The notes under the pieces were generated by a model. It was not told the origin of the DNA. It saw nothing but the letters and a program-made list of their open reading frames with translations, and did no database searches. Position numbers and translations under genes: made by a program. From Thermohalobaculum sp039030715 (GTDB lineage Bacteria; Pseudomonadota; Alphaproteobacteria; Rhodobacterales; Rhodobacteraceae), in contig JBCCDU010000001.1 in the NCBI GenBank assembly GCA_039030715.1, positions 1 to 64,000 of the forward strand: 64,000 nucleotides of DNA, read 5' to 3'. This document shows, in pieces, positions 1 through 8,681 of the stretch. Each line of letters opens with the position of its first letter. Position 1 is the first letter of the stretch.

Positions 1-115
1 CCCAGTACGTGGTGCGTCTGAGGGCCGGTCATCGCCACAGGCATTACCACCCGATTTTTGAAGGCTTCAGTCACCCCCCCAGTACCAATGCCGATGTTGC
101 CTGAAATGGCATTGC
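1..115 (-). other. Foreign-looking coding fragment joined to rne (probable chimeric edge)
   Basis: On the minus strand this edge has an open frame, different from that of rne, reading GNIGIGTGGVTEAFKNRVVM and then PVAMTGPQTHHVLG. From memory this resembles a conserved block just before the HEL-V-H zinc-binding site in WD40-like/PD40 (TolB-type) proteins with a peptidase-like N-terminus. RNase E homology stops at about base 115, where residues after ADEVA should read RQLRLRDL. The fragment is also visibly less GC-rich than its surroundings. It could be an assembly chimera or a true rearrangement; the sequence alone cannot decide. The family assignment is from memory and tentative. Confidence 0.45.
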
Positions 116-1924
116 CACTTCGTCGGCGGCCTCTAGATTGGTGTGCAGCGCGGTTTCCTCGATCGAGCCCTGTTTGGTTGCCCGGCCGGAGTTCACATCG
201 ACCGCCACAAGCGCCTCGGTCACATCGATCACGATATAGCCGCCGGATTTCAACTGCACGGTCGGCGAGAACATTCCGTTCAGGTAGGTTTCTACCTGAT
301 ACCGCGCGTAAAGTGGCGTTGAATCAGAGTATTGCTGGACGTTCTTGGCATGCGAAGGCATCAGCATCTTCATGTAGTCCTTGGCCTCGCGATAGCCGGC
401 ATCGCCCTCGACATGGATCGTATCGATCTCTTTCGAATAGAGATCGCGAATCGAGCGCTTGATGAGGCTGCCTTCCTCATAGATCAGCGTAGGCGCGATG
501 GATTTTAGCGTCAGGTCGCGCACGCTTTCCCACTGGCGGCTCAGGAATTCATAGTCGCGCTTTATCTCGGCCCGGGTGCGTTCGGCACCGGCGGTGCGCA
601 CGATCAGACCCATGCCCTTGGGCACTTCCAGCTCGTCGACAATCTCGCGCAGGCGCTTGCGATCGCCTACATGGGTGATCTTACGACTGATTCCACCACC
701 ACGTGCCGTGTTCGGCATCAGAACGCAATACCGACCCGCGAGGCTGAGATAGGTGGTCAGCGCCGCGCCTTTGTTGCCGCGTTCCTCCTTCACCACCTGG
801 ACCAGCATGATCTGGCGGACTTTTACCACATCCTGGATTTTGTAGCGGCGGCGGCGCTGCGAGCGGGCGCGGGCGACTTCCTCTTGCAGATCCTCGGCGC
901 CGACGGACTCGACCTCGTCCTTCTTCTCGGCCTCGCCTTCGGGCGCGGTGTCGCCGTCATCCGCATCCTTGCGGCGACGCGAGCGGGTGCGCCGCTTGCG
1001 GGCAGGCTTTTCAGCCTCGCCTTCTTCGTCAGGGGTCTCCTCCGAGGCTTCGGCCGGAACCTCAGATTCTTCTTCTGCGGGTGTAGTTTCTTTAGCCTCT
1101 TCAGGGGCTTCCGCCTCAGGCTCGACCTTCTTGCGACGACGGCGAGGCTTCTTGGGCGCGGGTGCTTCCGCCTCCTCCGTCGCGGGTTTGATCTCCTCCG
1201 AGACGCTTTCATCGTCCAGCCCGGTGTCTTCGGCCATGGTTTTCGGTGGTTCCGGCGTGTCTTCTGCCGATGCAGTTTCAGGCTCCGCTTCGGGCTTCGC
1301 GTCATCGACATCCTGCTCCGGAGCTTCCTGTGCGGCTTCTTCGGTCGCAGCGGCGACATCCGTTTCCGGCTCAGCTGCGGGAGTTTCGTCCGCTGCGATT
1401 GCTTCATCAGGCGCAACGACTGCCAGGCTATCCGGTCCTGTCGCGTCCAGGGCAGGCGCTTCTTCAGCGCCTCCTTCGGCCCCTTCACCCTCGACAGAGA
1501 TCACTTCCAGCCCGGCGATTTCAGCCCCTGCTTCGGCTGCCGCAGCCTTGCTCTTGCGCGACCCGCGCGAGCGGCGGGGTTTGCGCGGTTTCTGTTCGGC
1601 ATCCTCGCGGCTCTCGTCGTCGGACTCTGCGCGGGCGGCTTCGGCCTCCTCCGCCAGCAACGCCTCGCGATCCGCAACGGGGATCTGGTAGTAATCAGGA
1701 TGGATTTCCGAAAACGCCAGAAACCCATGCCGATTGCCGCCATAGTCGACAAAGGCAGCCTGCAGAGACGGTTCGACCCGCGTTACCTTGGCGAGATAGA
1801 TGTTCCCGGCGAGTTGGCGTTTGTTGATGGATTCGAAATCGAAATCGTCGACTTTGTTTCCATCGACCACCACAACCCGGGTTTCCTCCGGGTGGGTGGC
1901 ATCGATAAGCATTTTCTTGGCCAT
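71..1924 (-). CDS. rne: Ribonuclease E, N-terminal part (3' end lost at the window edge)
   Basis: Endoribonuclease of the RNA degradosome for mRNA decay and rRNA/tRNA processing. I start it at MAKKMLIDAT (base 1924), preceded by AAGGA, rather than five codons upstream. The N-terminal S1 half is interrupted by an acidic, Lys/Arg-patched insertion of about 250 residues (roughly 95-355), rich in Glu, Ala and Pro. S1 resumes at RYKIQDVVKVRQIM, followed by the RNase H-like part and the DNase I-like catalytic block (IDVTEALVAVDVNSGRAT, about residues 555-575), which supplies the first catalytic Asp. After NLEAADEVA the protein leaves the family and stops 13 residues later, so the second catalytic Asp, the zinc link and the C-terminal scaffold are missing. 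Divergent from the amidase gene; the order rne-amidase-PBP1A-prfB is, as I recall, usual in this group. The truncation is more likely an edge artefact than a real gene end, because rne is normally essential. Confidence 0.9.
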   Translation of the reverse strand: MAKKMLIDATHPEETRVVVVDGNKVDDFDFESINKRQLAGNIYLAKVTRVEPSLQAAFVDYGGNRHGFLAFSEIHPDYYQIPVADREALLAEEAEAARAESDDESREDAEQKPRKPRRSRGSRKSKAAAAEAGAEIAGLEVISVEGEGAEGGAEEAPALDATGPDSLAVVAPDEAIAADETPAAEPETDVAAATEEAAQEAPEQDVDDAKPEAEPETASAEDTPEPPKTMAEDTGLDDESVSEEIKPATEEAEAPAPKKPRRRRKKVEPEAEAPEEAKETTPAEEESEVPAEASEETPDEEGEAEKPARKRRTRSRRRKDADDGDTAPEGEAEKKDEVESVGAEDLQEEVARARSQRRRRYKIQDVVKVRQIMLVQVVKEERGNKGAALTTYLSLAGRYCVLMPNTARGGGISRKITHVGDRKRLREIVDELEVPKGMGLIVRTAGAERTRAEIKRDYEFLSRQWESVRDLTLKSIAPTLIYEEGSLIKRSIRDLYSKEIDTIHVEGDAGYREAKDYMKMLMPSHAKNVQQYSDSTPLYARYQVETYLNGMFSPTVQLKSGGYIVIDVTEALVAVDVNSGRATKQGSIEETALHTNLEAADEVAMPFQATSALVLGG

Positions 1925-2407
1925 ATGTTCCTTGAGCACGGATCGACACCCCCGGACGAGCCAGGTGGTATAAACCCTCGCGTTCTTTCATTGTTTTCAA
2001 GCGTGACCGCCTGACATCCGCCTGGCCTGCATCCCTCGGGACGCACTCTCTGGCTTGGGCTTAGATGTGTCAGCGGGGTCATCGCGACTTTTCTCTACGG
2101 ATGCCTGAACATCAGGCACAGGTGAACTCTCGGCGCTCTCGCGCAACGGTCCGTGCCGGGGCTTTGCTGAGCTGATGGGGATCGGATGCGTCCGCACCAG
2201 GATCCACCGGTCTGCCAGGGTGTCGCCTGTTCTCGCCTATTCGACAAACGCTCCATATCGCGGAACAATCGATGCGCGAACATCAAGCACGTCCTGATTG
2301 CCGTATACGCCCAGAACGTCATCGATACAATTCCATTCTTACCGACCCTTCGATTATGATAATTCCGGCAGAAGATGATCAGACGGCAAGGCAGGTGGGC
2401 AGGCGCG
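1925..2407. other. Divergent intergenic region between rne and the amidase gene
   Basis: About 480 bases that must hold the rne promoter and leader (minus strand) and the amidase promoter (plus strand). I see a short perfect hairpin, GCCTGA-aca-TCAGGC, near 2105-2119, and an AT-rich patch around 2353-2365 that could be a -10 element for the amidase gene, but no convincing -35. RNase E leaders are often long because the enzyme autoregulates its own mRNA; that is family knowledge, not visible here. No gene seen. Confidence 0.4.
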
Positions 2408-3628
2408 ATGAAGCAATTCGTGGTGATATTAGCAGTGTTGCTGCTATGGCCCGTCATCGAAGCTGATGCGCAGGAAAACACGGCTGATACAGATGCCGAC
2501 GAGACCGCGCCTATTGTAACAGAGATCGACTACGGCACCGATGGCGACCGGTTAAGACTGGCGCTGAAGATGCGGGGCGAGCCGGTCTATGATCTCTTCA
2601 CGCTGGAGGAGCCCAACAGGCTGGTTCTGGATTTCGAAAGTCTGGAATGGCAGGCGGATCTCACACCGCTGGAAGACATCGATCTGATCGCGGATCTGCG
2701 CTATGGACTGTTCCGCCCCGGGCGTATGCGGGTTGTGATGGATCTGGCGCAACCGGTTGAAGTCGAGCGAATATTCATTCGCGGCGCTGACGAGGAAATC
2801 GAACTTGTGCTCGATCTCACCCCTACCGATCCCGAAACTTTTGCGTCGCGCGCGGGCTGGCCCGAAGATGCGCGCTGGCAGGGGGAGGAGGCGGTCCCTG
2901 TCATGCCTGACCAGGCGTCTAGTGACCTGATTGTGGTAATCGATCCCGGCCACGGCGGCATCGACCCCGGCGCCATCGCAGGTGATCTGTTGGAGAAGGA
3001 CGTCGTTCTCGAGGTCGCCCTGTCGCTGGCCGAGCGCATCAGTCGCGAACCTGGCTTCACCCCTGTGCTCACCCGCTCGGACGACAGGTTCCTGCCGCTG
3101 CGCGCCCGGCTGCGCATCGCGCGTGAGGCGCGGGCGCACATCTTCCTGTCGCTGCACGCGGATGCGATCACCGAGGGAGAGGCAGACGGGATGTCGATCT
3201 ATACGCTTTCTGAAGAAAGCTCGGATCAGGCGGCGCGTGCATTTGCCGAGCGTGAGAACCGGTCGGACGTCCTTGCAGGCGCGGATCTGGAGGGTGATGC
3301 TGACGATGTCACCCGTTTGCTGATCGATCTTGCGCGGCGCGGGACGGGCAGGGAATCGGATAAGCTGGCGCGCTCGGTCCTCTCGGCCATGAGAGGCAAT
3401 GTGGATCTGATCCGGACACGACCGATACGTCAGGCCGGGTTCTTCGTGCTGAAATCACCGGATCTGCCCTCGATCCTGATCGAGTTGGGTTTTTTGTCGA
3501 GTGAGAACGACCGTAAACGCTTCACCAGCACCGATTATGCCGAGCGGGTGGCGGAGGCGCTGGTGGTTGGTCTTCACCGCTGGCGCGCAATTGCCGACCC
3601 GGCATTTACCGCCCAGCGTACACCCTGA
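2408..3628 (+). CDS. amiC: N-acetylmuramoyl-L-alanine amidase (AMIN + Amidase_3)
   Basis: Periplasmic zinc amidase that cuts the bond between MurNAc and the stem peptide, normally to split septal peptidoglycan at division. I start at ATG 2408 (MKQFVVILAVLLLWPV), which opens a signal peptide cleaved after about ADA-QE; an in-frame start 33 bases upstream would spoil the signal. Residues about 35-140 look like an AMIN targeting domain. The Amidase_3 domain runs from about 176 to 395, with the zinc ligands in VVIDPGHGGIDPG, the downstream Glu and the HADA motif, and the late catalytic Glu in LIELGFLSSENDRKR. At 406 residues it has the family length. It is followed after 185 bases by PBP1A, so both genes act in wall remodelling. 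AmiC versus AmiA/B naming is by domain layout only. Confidence 0.9.
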   Translation: MKQFVVILAVLLLWPVIEADAQENTADTDADETAPIVTEIDYGTDGDRLRLALKMRGEPVYDLFTLEEPNRLVLDFESLEWQADLTPLEDIDLIADLRYGLFRPGRMRVVMDLAQPVEVERIFIRGADEEIELVLDLTPTDPETFASRAGWPEDARWQGEEAVPVMPDQASSDLIVVIDPGHGGIDPGAIAGDLLEKDVVLEVALSLAERISREPGFTPVLTRSDDRFLPLRARLRIAREARAHIFLSLHADAITEGEADGMSIYTLSEESSDQAARAFAERENRSDVLAGADLEGDADDVTRLLIDLARRGTGRESDKLARSVLSAMRGNVDLIRTRPIRQAGFFVLKSPDLPSILIELGFLSSENDRKRFTSTDYAERVAEALVVGLHRWRAIADPAFTAQRTP

Positions 3629-3813
3629 CCTGCAGCCCCGCGGCTCTGGCATTCTGCGCGCAAAGGCGTTAAATCTGCACCCGGGTCAGCCGCGCGGTGG
3701 GGATGTGTTTCATCTGTCGGCTTGCCTGCATCGCGGATGGGGGAATAAAATCTGGGCTGTCGCATCGCGAGGATGCGCTGGCCGACAGGCAGATTTCGGA
3801 GCGGAGCAGCAAC

Positions 3814-6375
3814 ATGACCAGGCTGGTCGCGGGCCTCTTCAGTTTCTTCAGCATTGCTGCCATCTGCGTGGTGGGCGGCATCGGTGCGCTTGTCCATCTC
3901 TATGGCCAGGATTTGCCCAGCCATGACGATCTGGTGGACTACCAGCCCAAAATGCTCAGCCGGGTCTATTCCGGCGAGGGGAAAGTCATCGCGCAGTTTG
4001 CGCGCGAGAAGCGGATCTTCGCCCCGATAGACGAGGTGCCGGACCTAGTGAAGAATGCCTTTATCTCGGCGGAGGACAAGAATTTTTACGAACATCCGGG
4101 GGTCGATGCGGTGGGGATCGCCAAGGCCTTCGTGCGGTATATGCAGGCCAAGGCCAAGGGCCAGGATGCGCGGCTTTCCGGGGCTTCCACCATCTCGCAG
4201 CAGGTGATGAAAAACTTCCTGGTCGGCAATGCCCGCAGTTTCGAGCGCAAAATCAAAGAGGCGATCCTGGCGGTGCGCCTGGACGGGGCGCTGTCGAAGG
4301 ACCACATCCTCGAACTTTACCTGAACGAAATCTTCCTTGGCGCGCGCTCCTACGGCGTGATGGCGGCGGCCCAGAATTATTTCGGCAAGACGATGGAGGA
4401 ACTGACCCCGGCGGAGGCGGCCTACCTCGCCGCACTGCCCAAGGCGCCTTCCACCTATCACCCGATCCGCCAGCGCGAGCGCGCTGTGATCCGTCGAAAC
4501 TACGTGCTGGAGGAGATGGCGCAAAACGGCCACGTGCCTCGCGATGTGGCGGAACGCGCCAAGGAGGCCCCGCTCGAGACCCTGGTGGGCCGGGCAGGGC
4601 CGCAGGTTCTGGCCGACGCTGACCCAAGCTATTTCACCTCACAGGTGCGCCGCCAGTTGATCAACGAAGTTGGCCGCAACGAACTTTACGAAGGTGGGCT
4701 GACGGTTCGCGCGACGTTGGACGAGGATCTGCAGCGCGAGGCCGCAGCAGCGCTGCGCCGTGGATTGGAGAAATACGACCGCCGGCAAGGTATTTACAAC
4801 GGACCAACAGCACGTATCGAGGATCTGGATGCCGAGACCTGGCGCTTGCAACTCGCGGGCCTCGACGCACCGCGCGACATCGAGGGTTGGTCGCTGGCCG
4901 TTATCCTCGGCCTAGACGGCAGGACGGCGCGCATTGGGGTAGAGCAGGATGTCGACGCCGAGCCCGTGACTTTGAACTTGAATGCCGAAAAATGGGTGCG
5001 CGCGACGCGCGGCGATAACAATCGGCGCGTCCGGGTGCGTGAGGCCGCGGATCTGTGGGAGATCGGCGATGTCATTCTGGTTTCCAAGATCGAGGATCGC
5101 TGGACGCTGCGCCAGATCCCGGAAGTGCAGGGCGCCTTCATGGCGATGGACCCGCATACCGGCCGGGTGCTGGCTCTACAGGGCGGATTCTCCTACGAAC
5201 AGAGCGTCTTTAACCGAGCTACCCAGGCCCTGCGCCAACCCGGTTCCTCCTTCAAGCCGTTCGTTTATGCTGCCGCCTTGGACGCTGGATATTCGCCCGC
5301 GACGGTGGTCCTGGATGCGCCTATCGTGGTGCGCTCCGGCGGGGTGGCGTGGCGGCCCAAGAACTCCTCCGGCAAATTCTATGGCCCGACGCCGCTGCGG
5401 GTCGGGCTGGAACGCTCGCGCAACCTGATGACCGTGCGCATCGCCCAGCAGGTGGGTATGCAGCGTGTCGCCGAGTATGCGGAGCGTTTTGGTGTTTACC
5501 GCGACATGCCTCACCATCTCAGCTATGCGCTGGGGGCAGGGGAGACGACGCTTTATAACATGGTCGCGGCCTATGGCATGTTTGCCAATGGTGGCAAACG
5601 GGTAGTACCGACCTTGGTCGACCGCATCCAGGACCGGCATGGCAACACGATGTTCCGCCACGACCCCCGCGAATGCGATGGCTGTCAGTCCGATCTTCTG
5701 GGCAACGCGCCGGTACCGACTCTGTTCGACACCCGCAGCCAGATCATGAGCCCGGTGACGGCCAATCAGCTCATTTCTATGATGGAGGGTGTTGTCAGCC
5801 GGGGAACTGCTTCGAAAACCGTCGGCGGGTTGGGCTTCCCGGTTGCAGGCAAGACTGGCACGACAAATGATAGCCGCGATGCGTGGTTTATCGGCTTCTC
5901 GCCCAACTTGGTGGCGGGCTGTTATATCGGTTTCGATCGTCCGCGTCCGATGGGCAAGGGCGCTTATGGCGGGACGCTCTGTGGTCCTGTCTTCCGTTCC
6001 TTCATGAAGGCGGCGATGGAGACCCGATCCCCGGGCAAGTTCAAGGGCGCCACCGATATGGGTCTGGTCCTGGTCAAGATTGACCGGGACACCGGCGAAC
6101 GCCTGCCCGACGATGCCGAGGGCGATCATGTACTGGTCGAGTATTTCGCGGCAGGCACCGAGCCGCCGCTCTACGCCTCGTTCTCTCTGGATGCGGATAC
6201 GGATCTGTTCGGCGGCTATGCCATCGACGATCTGCCTTTTGCGGATGAGGAGGATTACTCCAGCCCAACCGCACAGGTAACCAGCGGGGACGGGTCGTCC
6301 GAAAGTGCGGGCAGCAGCACACCGACCCCGACGCCGGCGCCTGATATCGGCCTCGGAACCGGCGGGCTTTACTGA
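3814..6375 (+). CDS. mrcA: Penicillin-binding protein 1A (bifunctional glycosyltransferase/transpeptidase)
   Basis: Inner-membrane class A PBP that polymerises lipid II and cross-links the stem peptides. The start at ATG 3814 (MTRLVAGLFSFFS) has GGAG seven bases upstream and opens straight into a single N-terminal membrane anchor; in-frame codons further upstream lack a ribosome site. The GT51 domain shows EDKNFYEHPG (about residues 87-96) and STISQQVMKN (about 125). An OB-like insertion lies between the domains. The transpeptidase has SSFK (about 476), SRN (about 534) and KTGTT (about 680). The C-terminal tail of about 40 residues is rich in Ser, Thr and Pro and probably disordered. At 853 residues it is family length. 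The HAD phosphatase gene begins two bases after its stop. Confidence 0.95.
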   Translation: MTRLVAGLFSFFSIAAICVVGGIGALVHLYGQDLPSHDDLVDYQPKMLSRVYSGEGKVIAQFAREKRIFAPIDEVPDLVKNAFISAEDKNFYEHPGVDAVGIAKAFVRYMQAKAKGQDARLSGASTISQQVMKNFLVGNARSFERKIKEAILAVRLDGALSKDHILELYLNEIFLGARSYGVMAAAQNYFGKTMEELTPAEAAYLAALPKAPSTYHPIRQRERAVIRRNYVLEEMAQNGHVPRDVAERAKEAPLETLVGRAGPQVLADADPSYFTSQVRRQLINEVGRNELYEGGLTVRATLDEDLQREAAAALRRGLEKYDRRQGIYNGPTARIEDLDAETWRLQLAGLDAPRDIEGWSLAVILGLDGRTARIGVEQDVDAEPVTLNLNAEKWVRATRGDNNRRVRVREAADLWEIGDVILVSKIEDRWTLRQIPEVQGAFMAMDPHTGRVLALQGGFSYEQSVFNRATQALRQPGSSFKPFVYAAALDAGYSPATVVLDAPIVVRSGGVAWRPKNSSGKFYGPTPLRVGLERSRNLMTVRIAQQVGMQRVAEYAERFGVYRDMPHHLSYALGAGETTLYNMVAAYGMFANGGKRVVPTLVDRIQDRHGNTMFRHDPRECDGCQSDLLGNAPVPTLFDTRSQIMSPVTANQLISMMEGVVSRGTASKTVGGLGFPVAGKTGTTNDSRDAWFIGFSPNLVAGCYIGFDRPRPMGKGAYGGTLCGPVFRSFMKAAMETRSPGKFKGATDMGLVLVKIDRDTGERLPDDAEGDHVLVEYFAAGTEPPLYASFSLDADTDLFGGYAIDDLPFADEEDYSSPTAQVTSGDGSSESAGSSTPTPTPAPDIGLGTGGLY

Positions 6376-6377
6376 GC

Positions 6378-7034
6378 GTGCCTCTACCCAATCTGGTGAT
6401 CTTCGATTGCGACGGTGTTCTGGTCGACACCGAAGCGCGGGTGAATGACCTGATCGCAGGCATACTGATCCGCGCAGGCCTGCCCATGACCGGAACGGCC
6501 TGCCGCGAACGCTTCCAGGGCAAATCGACCGAGGACCTTTGCCGCGAGGTATCGGTCTCGCTGGGCCGCGAGATCGATCACGACATTATGCAGCAGGAGA
6601 TCAATTGCTGCCTTGCCAGCGGCATCGAGGCCGTACCGGGGGTGACGGATCTGGTCGAGCGTCTGATCCGCCTGGATATACCAGTTTGCGTCGCCTCCTC
6701 CGGCACCATCGGCAAGATGCACATTACACTTGGACAGACCCGCTTGCTGCCGCTGCTTGGCGATGTGCTTTTCTCGGCAACAAGTGTTGCACGCGGCAAA
6801 CCGGCTCCAGATCTATTCCTGCATGCGGCAGAGCGGATGGGACATCCCCCCGTAAACTGCGTGGTGATCGAGGATTCGCGCACCGGCGTCCTGGCCGGGG
6901 TCGCGGCAGGTATGCGGGTTCTGGGCTATTGCGGTGATCCCTTCACCGATCCAGCACGCCTGCGAGATGCTGGGGCGGAGGTTTTCAGCGACATGCGCGA
7001 CGCGCCCTCCATGCTGGGCCTGACCGCGCCCTGA
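6378..7034 (+). CDS. HAD-IA family phosphatase (phosphoglycolate-phosphatase-like)
   Basis: Haloacid-dehalogenase-type hydrolase of 218 residues, probably acting on a small phosphorylated metabolite. Motif I is IFDCDGVLVD at residues 8-17 (nucleophile and acid/base Asp). Motif II lies in CVASSG (about residue 110), motif III is the Lys in RGKPAPD, and motif IV is VIEDSRTG (about 162-169). The helical cap between motifs I and II fits subclass IA, as in Gph, YqaB-like and beta-phosphoglucomutase-like enzymes. It starts with GTG two bases after the PBP1A stop, so it is probably translated from the same mRNA. The substrate cannot be read from the sequence. Confidence 0.85.
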   Translation: MPLPNLVIFDCDGVLVDTEARVNDLIAGILIRAGLPMTGTACRERFQGKSTEDLCREVSVSLGREIDHDIMQQEINCCLASGIEAVPGVTDLVERLIRLDIPVCVASSGTIGKMHITLGQTRLLPLLGDVLFSATSVARGKPAPDLFLHAAERMGHPPVNCVVIEDSRTGVLAGVAAGMRVLGYCGDPFTDPARLRDAGAEVFSDMRDAPSMLGLTAP

Positions 7035-7103
7035 CCCGCCGGATCTTTACCCGCCTCGCGCTTCCCGCTATCCCTCGGCACCCATCGAACAAGGATCTGA
7101 CCC

Positions 7104-8237
7104 ATGAAGGCCGAAACTCAGTCCATCGTCGCGGATATCGAGAAATCGCTCGAACTCCTGCGCCAGCGTCTTGGCTGGGAGACGGCGGAGCATCGGTTGG
7201 AGGAAATGAACGCCCGTGCCGAGGACCCGGATCTTTGGAACGACCCGGCCAAGGCGCAAAAGGTGATGCGCGAGCGCCAGCGCCTGGCCGACGGGGTCGA
7301 TGGCTACAAGGCGCTGGAACAGGCGCTGCGCGACAATTGCGATTTGATCGAACTGGGCGAGATGGAGGACGACACCGAGGTCGTTGATGAAGCGGAAGCG
7401 GCCCTCGCCGATATCCGCGAGCAGGCCGCCGCCAAGGAGATCGAAGCGCTGCTGTCAGGCGAGGCGGACGGCAACGACGCGTTTCTGGAGGTGCATTCCG
7501 GGGCAGGGGGCACGGAAAGCTGCGACTGGGCCTCGATGCTTGCACGGATGTATATTCGCTGGGCTGAAAGCCGGGGCTATAAGGTGGAGTTGCAATCCGA
7601 AACGGCTGGCGAGGAAGCCGGGATCAAGTCCGCCACCTATCAGATCAAGGGCGACAGCGCTTATGGCTGGCTGAAGACCGAAAGCGGCGTACATCGGCTG
7701 GTGCGGATCTCTCCCTATGACAGCGCGGCCAGGCGGCATACCTCGTTCAGCTCGGTCTGGGTCTATCCGGTGATCGACGATACGATCGAGATCGATATCA
7801 ACCCTTCCGACATCCGGATCGACACCTACCGTTCCTCTGGCGCGGGCGGTCAGCACGTGAACACAACCGACTCGGCAGTGCGGATCACCCACGAGCCGAC
7901 GGGCATCGTCGTTACCTCCTCGGAAAAATCCCAGCACCAGAACCGCGAGATTGCGATGAACGCCCTGCGCGCGCGGCTATACGATCTCGAGATGAAGCGC
8001 AAAACCCAGGCGATCCAGGACGCCCACGATGCGAAATCCGATATCGGCTGGGGTCATCAGATCCGCAACTATGTGCTGCAACCTTATCAGCAGGTGAAAG
8101 ATCTGCGGACAAAGCTGGAAACATCGGACACTCAGGGCGTCCTCGACGGCAAACTCGATCCTTTCATGGCAGAAGCATTGGCGCAGGATGTGACGGGCAA
8201 GAGCCGGGCCGAGGCGGAAGAGGACGAAGCTCTCTGA
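7104..8237 (+). CDS. prfB: Peptide chain release factor 2
   Basis: Recognises UGA and UAA stop codons and triggers peptide release on the ribosome. The 377-residue frame has AAGGAT eight bases before ATG 7104. The tripeptide-anticodon region reads VRISPYDSAARRHTSF (SPY in place of the enterobacterial SPF, which I recall as usual for alphaproteobacteria). The GGQ peptidyl-hydrolysis motif is in SSGAGGQHVNTTDSAVR at about residue 247. The frame is continuous: there is no in-frame UGA near codon 25 and no +1 frameshift site, so the autoregulatory frameshift known from E. coli is absent here. Confidence 0.97.
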   Translation: MKAETQSIVADIEKSLELLRQRLGWETAEHRLEEMNARAEDPDLWNDPAKAQKVMRERQRLADGVDGYKALEQALRDNCDLIELGEMEDDTEVVDEAEAALADIREQAAAKEIEALLSGEADGNDAFLEVHSGAGGTESCDWASMLARMYIRWAESRGYKVELQSETAGEEAGIKSATYQIKGDSAYGWLKTESGVHRLVRISPYDSAARRHTSFSSVWVYPVIDDTIEIDINPSDIRIDTYRSSGAGGQHVNTTDSAVRITHEPTGIVVTSSEKSQHQNREIAMNALRARLYDLEMKRKTQAIQDAHDAKSDIGWGHQIRNYVLQPYQQVKDLRTKLETSDTQGVLDGKLDPFMAEALAQDVTGKSRAEAEEDEAL

Positions 8238-8252
8238 TCCTCACCAAAGGGT

Positions 8253-8280
8253 GATGCGCTGCGATTGGCGTCGGCGCATC
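8253..8280 (+). terminator. Hairpin after prfB, possible terminator
   Basis: A seven-base stem, GATGCGC (8253-8259) with GCGCATC (8274-8280), lies 15 bases after the prfB stop. No U-run follows, so an intrinsic terminator is only possible. Confidence 0.3.
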
Positions 8281-8334
8281 GGCACCCCCAAGTAATCACC
8301 AGACGGCCGCAGGGCGCGGCCAATGGAGGTCAAA

Positions 8335-8634
8335 ATGAAAACCATACTTGCTACTTTGATGATGGCCGTCGCGCTCACATCGGTCCCGGTCGATTACGCG
8401 GATGCCAAGCGCGGCGGACGCAGCGACAACGCCGTTACGCAGCAGCGGTTGAAGCTGAAAGCCGAATGGGCCCGTTCGCGCGCAAACGGGGGTTTTCAGA
8501 ACCCGCTCTCGGCTTTCGTCGATCTGCTGAGCGGCGAAGACACCGGCAACGCGGTCCAGCCGGTTATCGGCAAGGTCCGGCCCGACTCGATCTTCGACAA
8601 TCACTCGCGCAGCAAGTGGCAGCGGTCGGAATAG
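8335..8634 (+). CDS. Small secreted protein of unknown function
   Basis: I do not recognise this 99-residue protein. It starts at ATG 8335, preceded by a strong GGAGGT four bases away; the ATG at 8323 overlaps that ribosome site and is unlikely. MKTILATLMMAVALTSVPVD is a good signal peptide, probably cleaved near YADA-KR, so the mature part should be periplasmic. The mature chain is basic at first (KRGGR, RLKLKAEWARSRANGG) and then has a neutral, Asp-containing stretch; it has no Cys pairs and no repeats. It sits alone between prfB and ligA with its own ribosome site and looks like a real, lineage-specific gene. Confidence 0.7.
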   Translation: MKTILATLMMAVALTSVPVDYADAKRGGRSDNAVTQQRLKLKAEWARSRANGGFQNPLSAFVDLLSGEDTGNAVQPVIGKVRPDSIFDNHSRSKWQRSE

Positions 8635-8681
8635 CGTCCACACCTCTTGACCGGCGGGGGTGAAAAGTCACACTCCCGCCT

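Noticed and set aside
671..2014. 447-codon open frame on the plus strand opposite rne
   Set aside because: Mirror of the repetitive Glu/Ala-coding insertion of rne; hydrophobic Phe/Leu/Arg-rich product with no family resemblance.
7104..8237. Programmed +1 frameshift in prfB
   Set aside because: The frame is continuous with no internal UGA or shift sequence.
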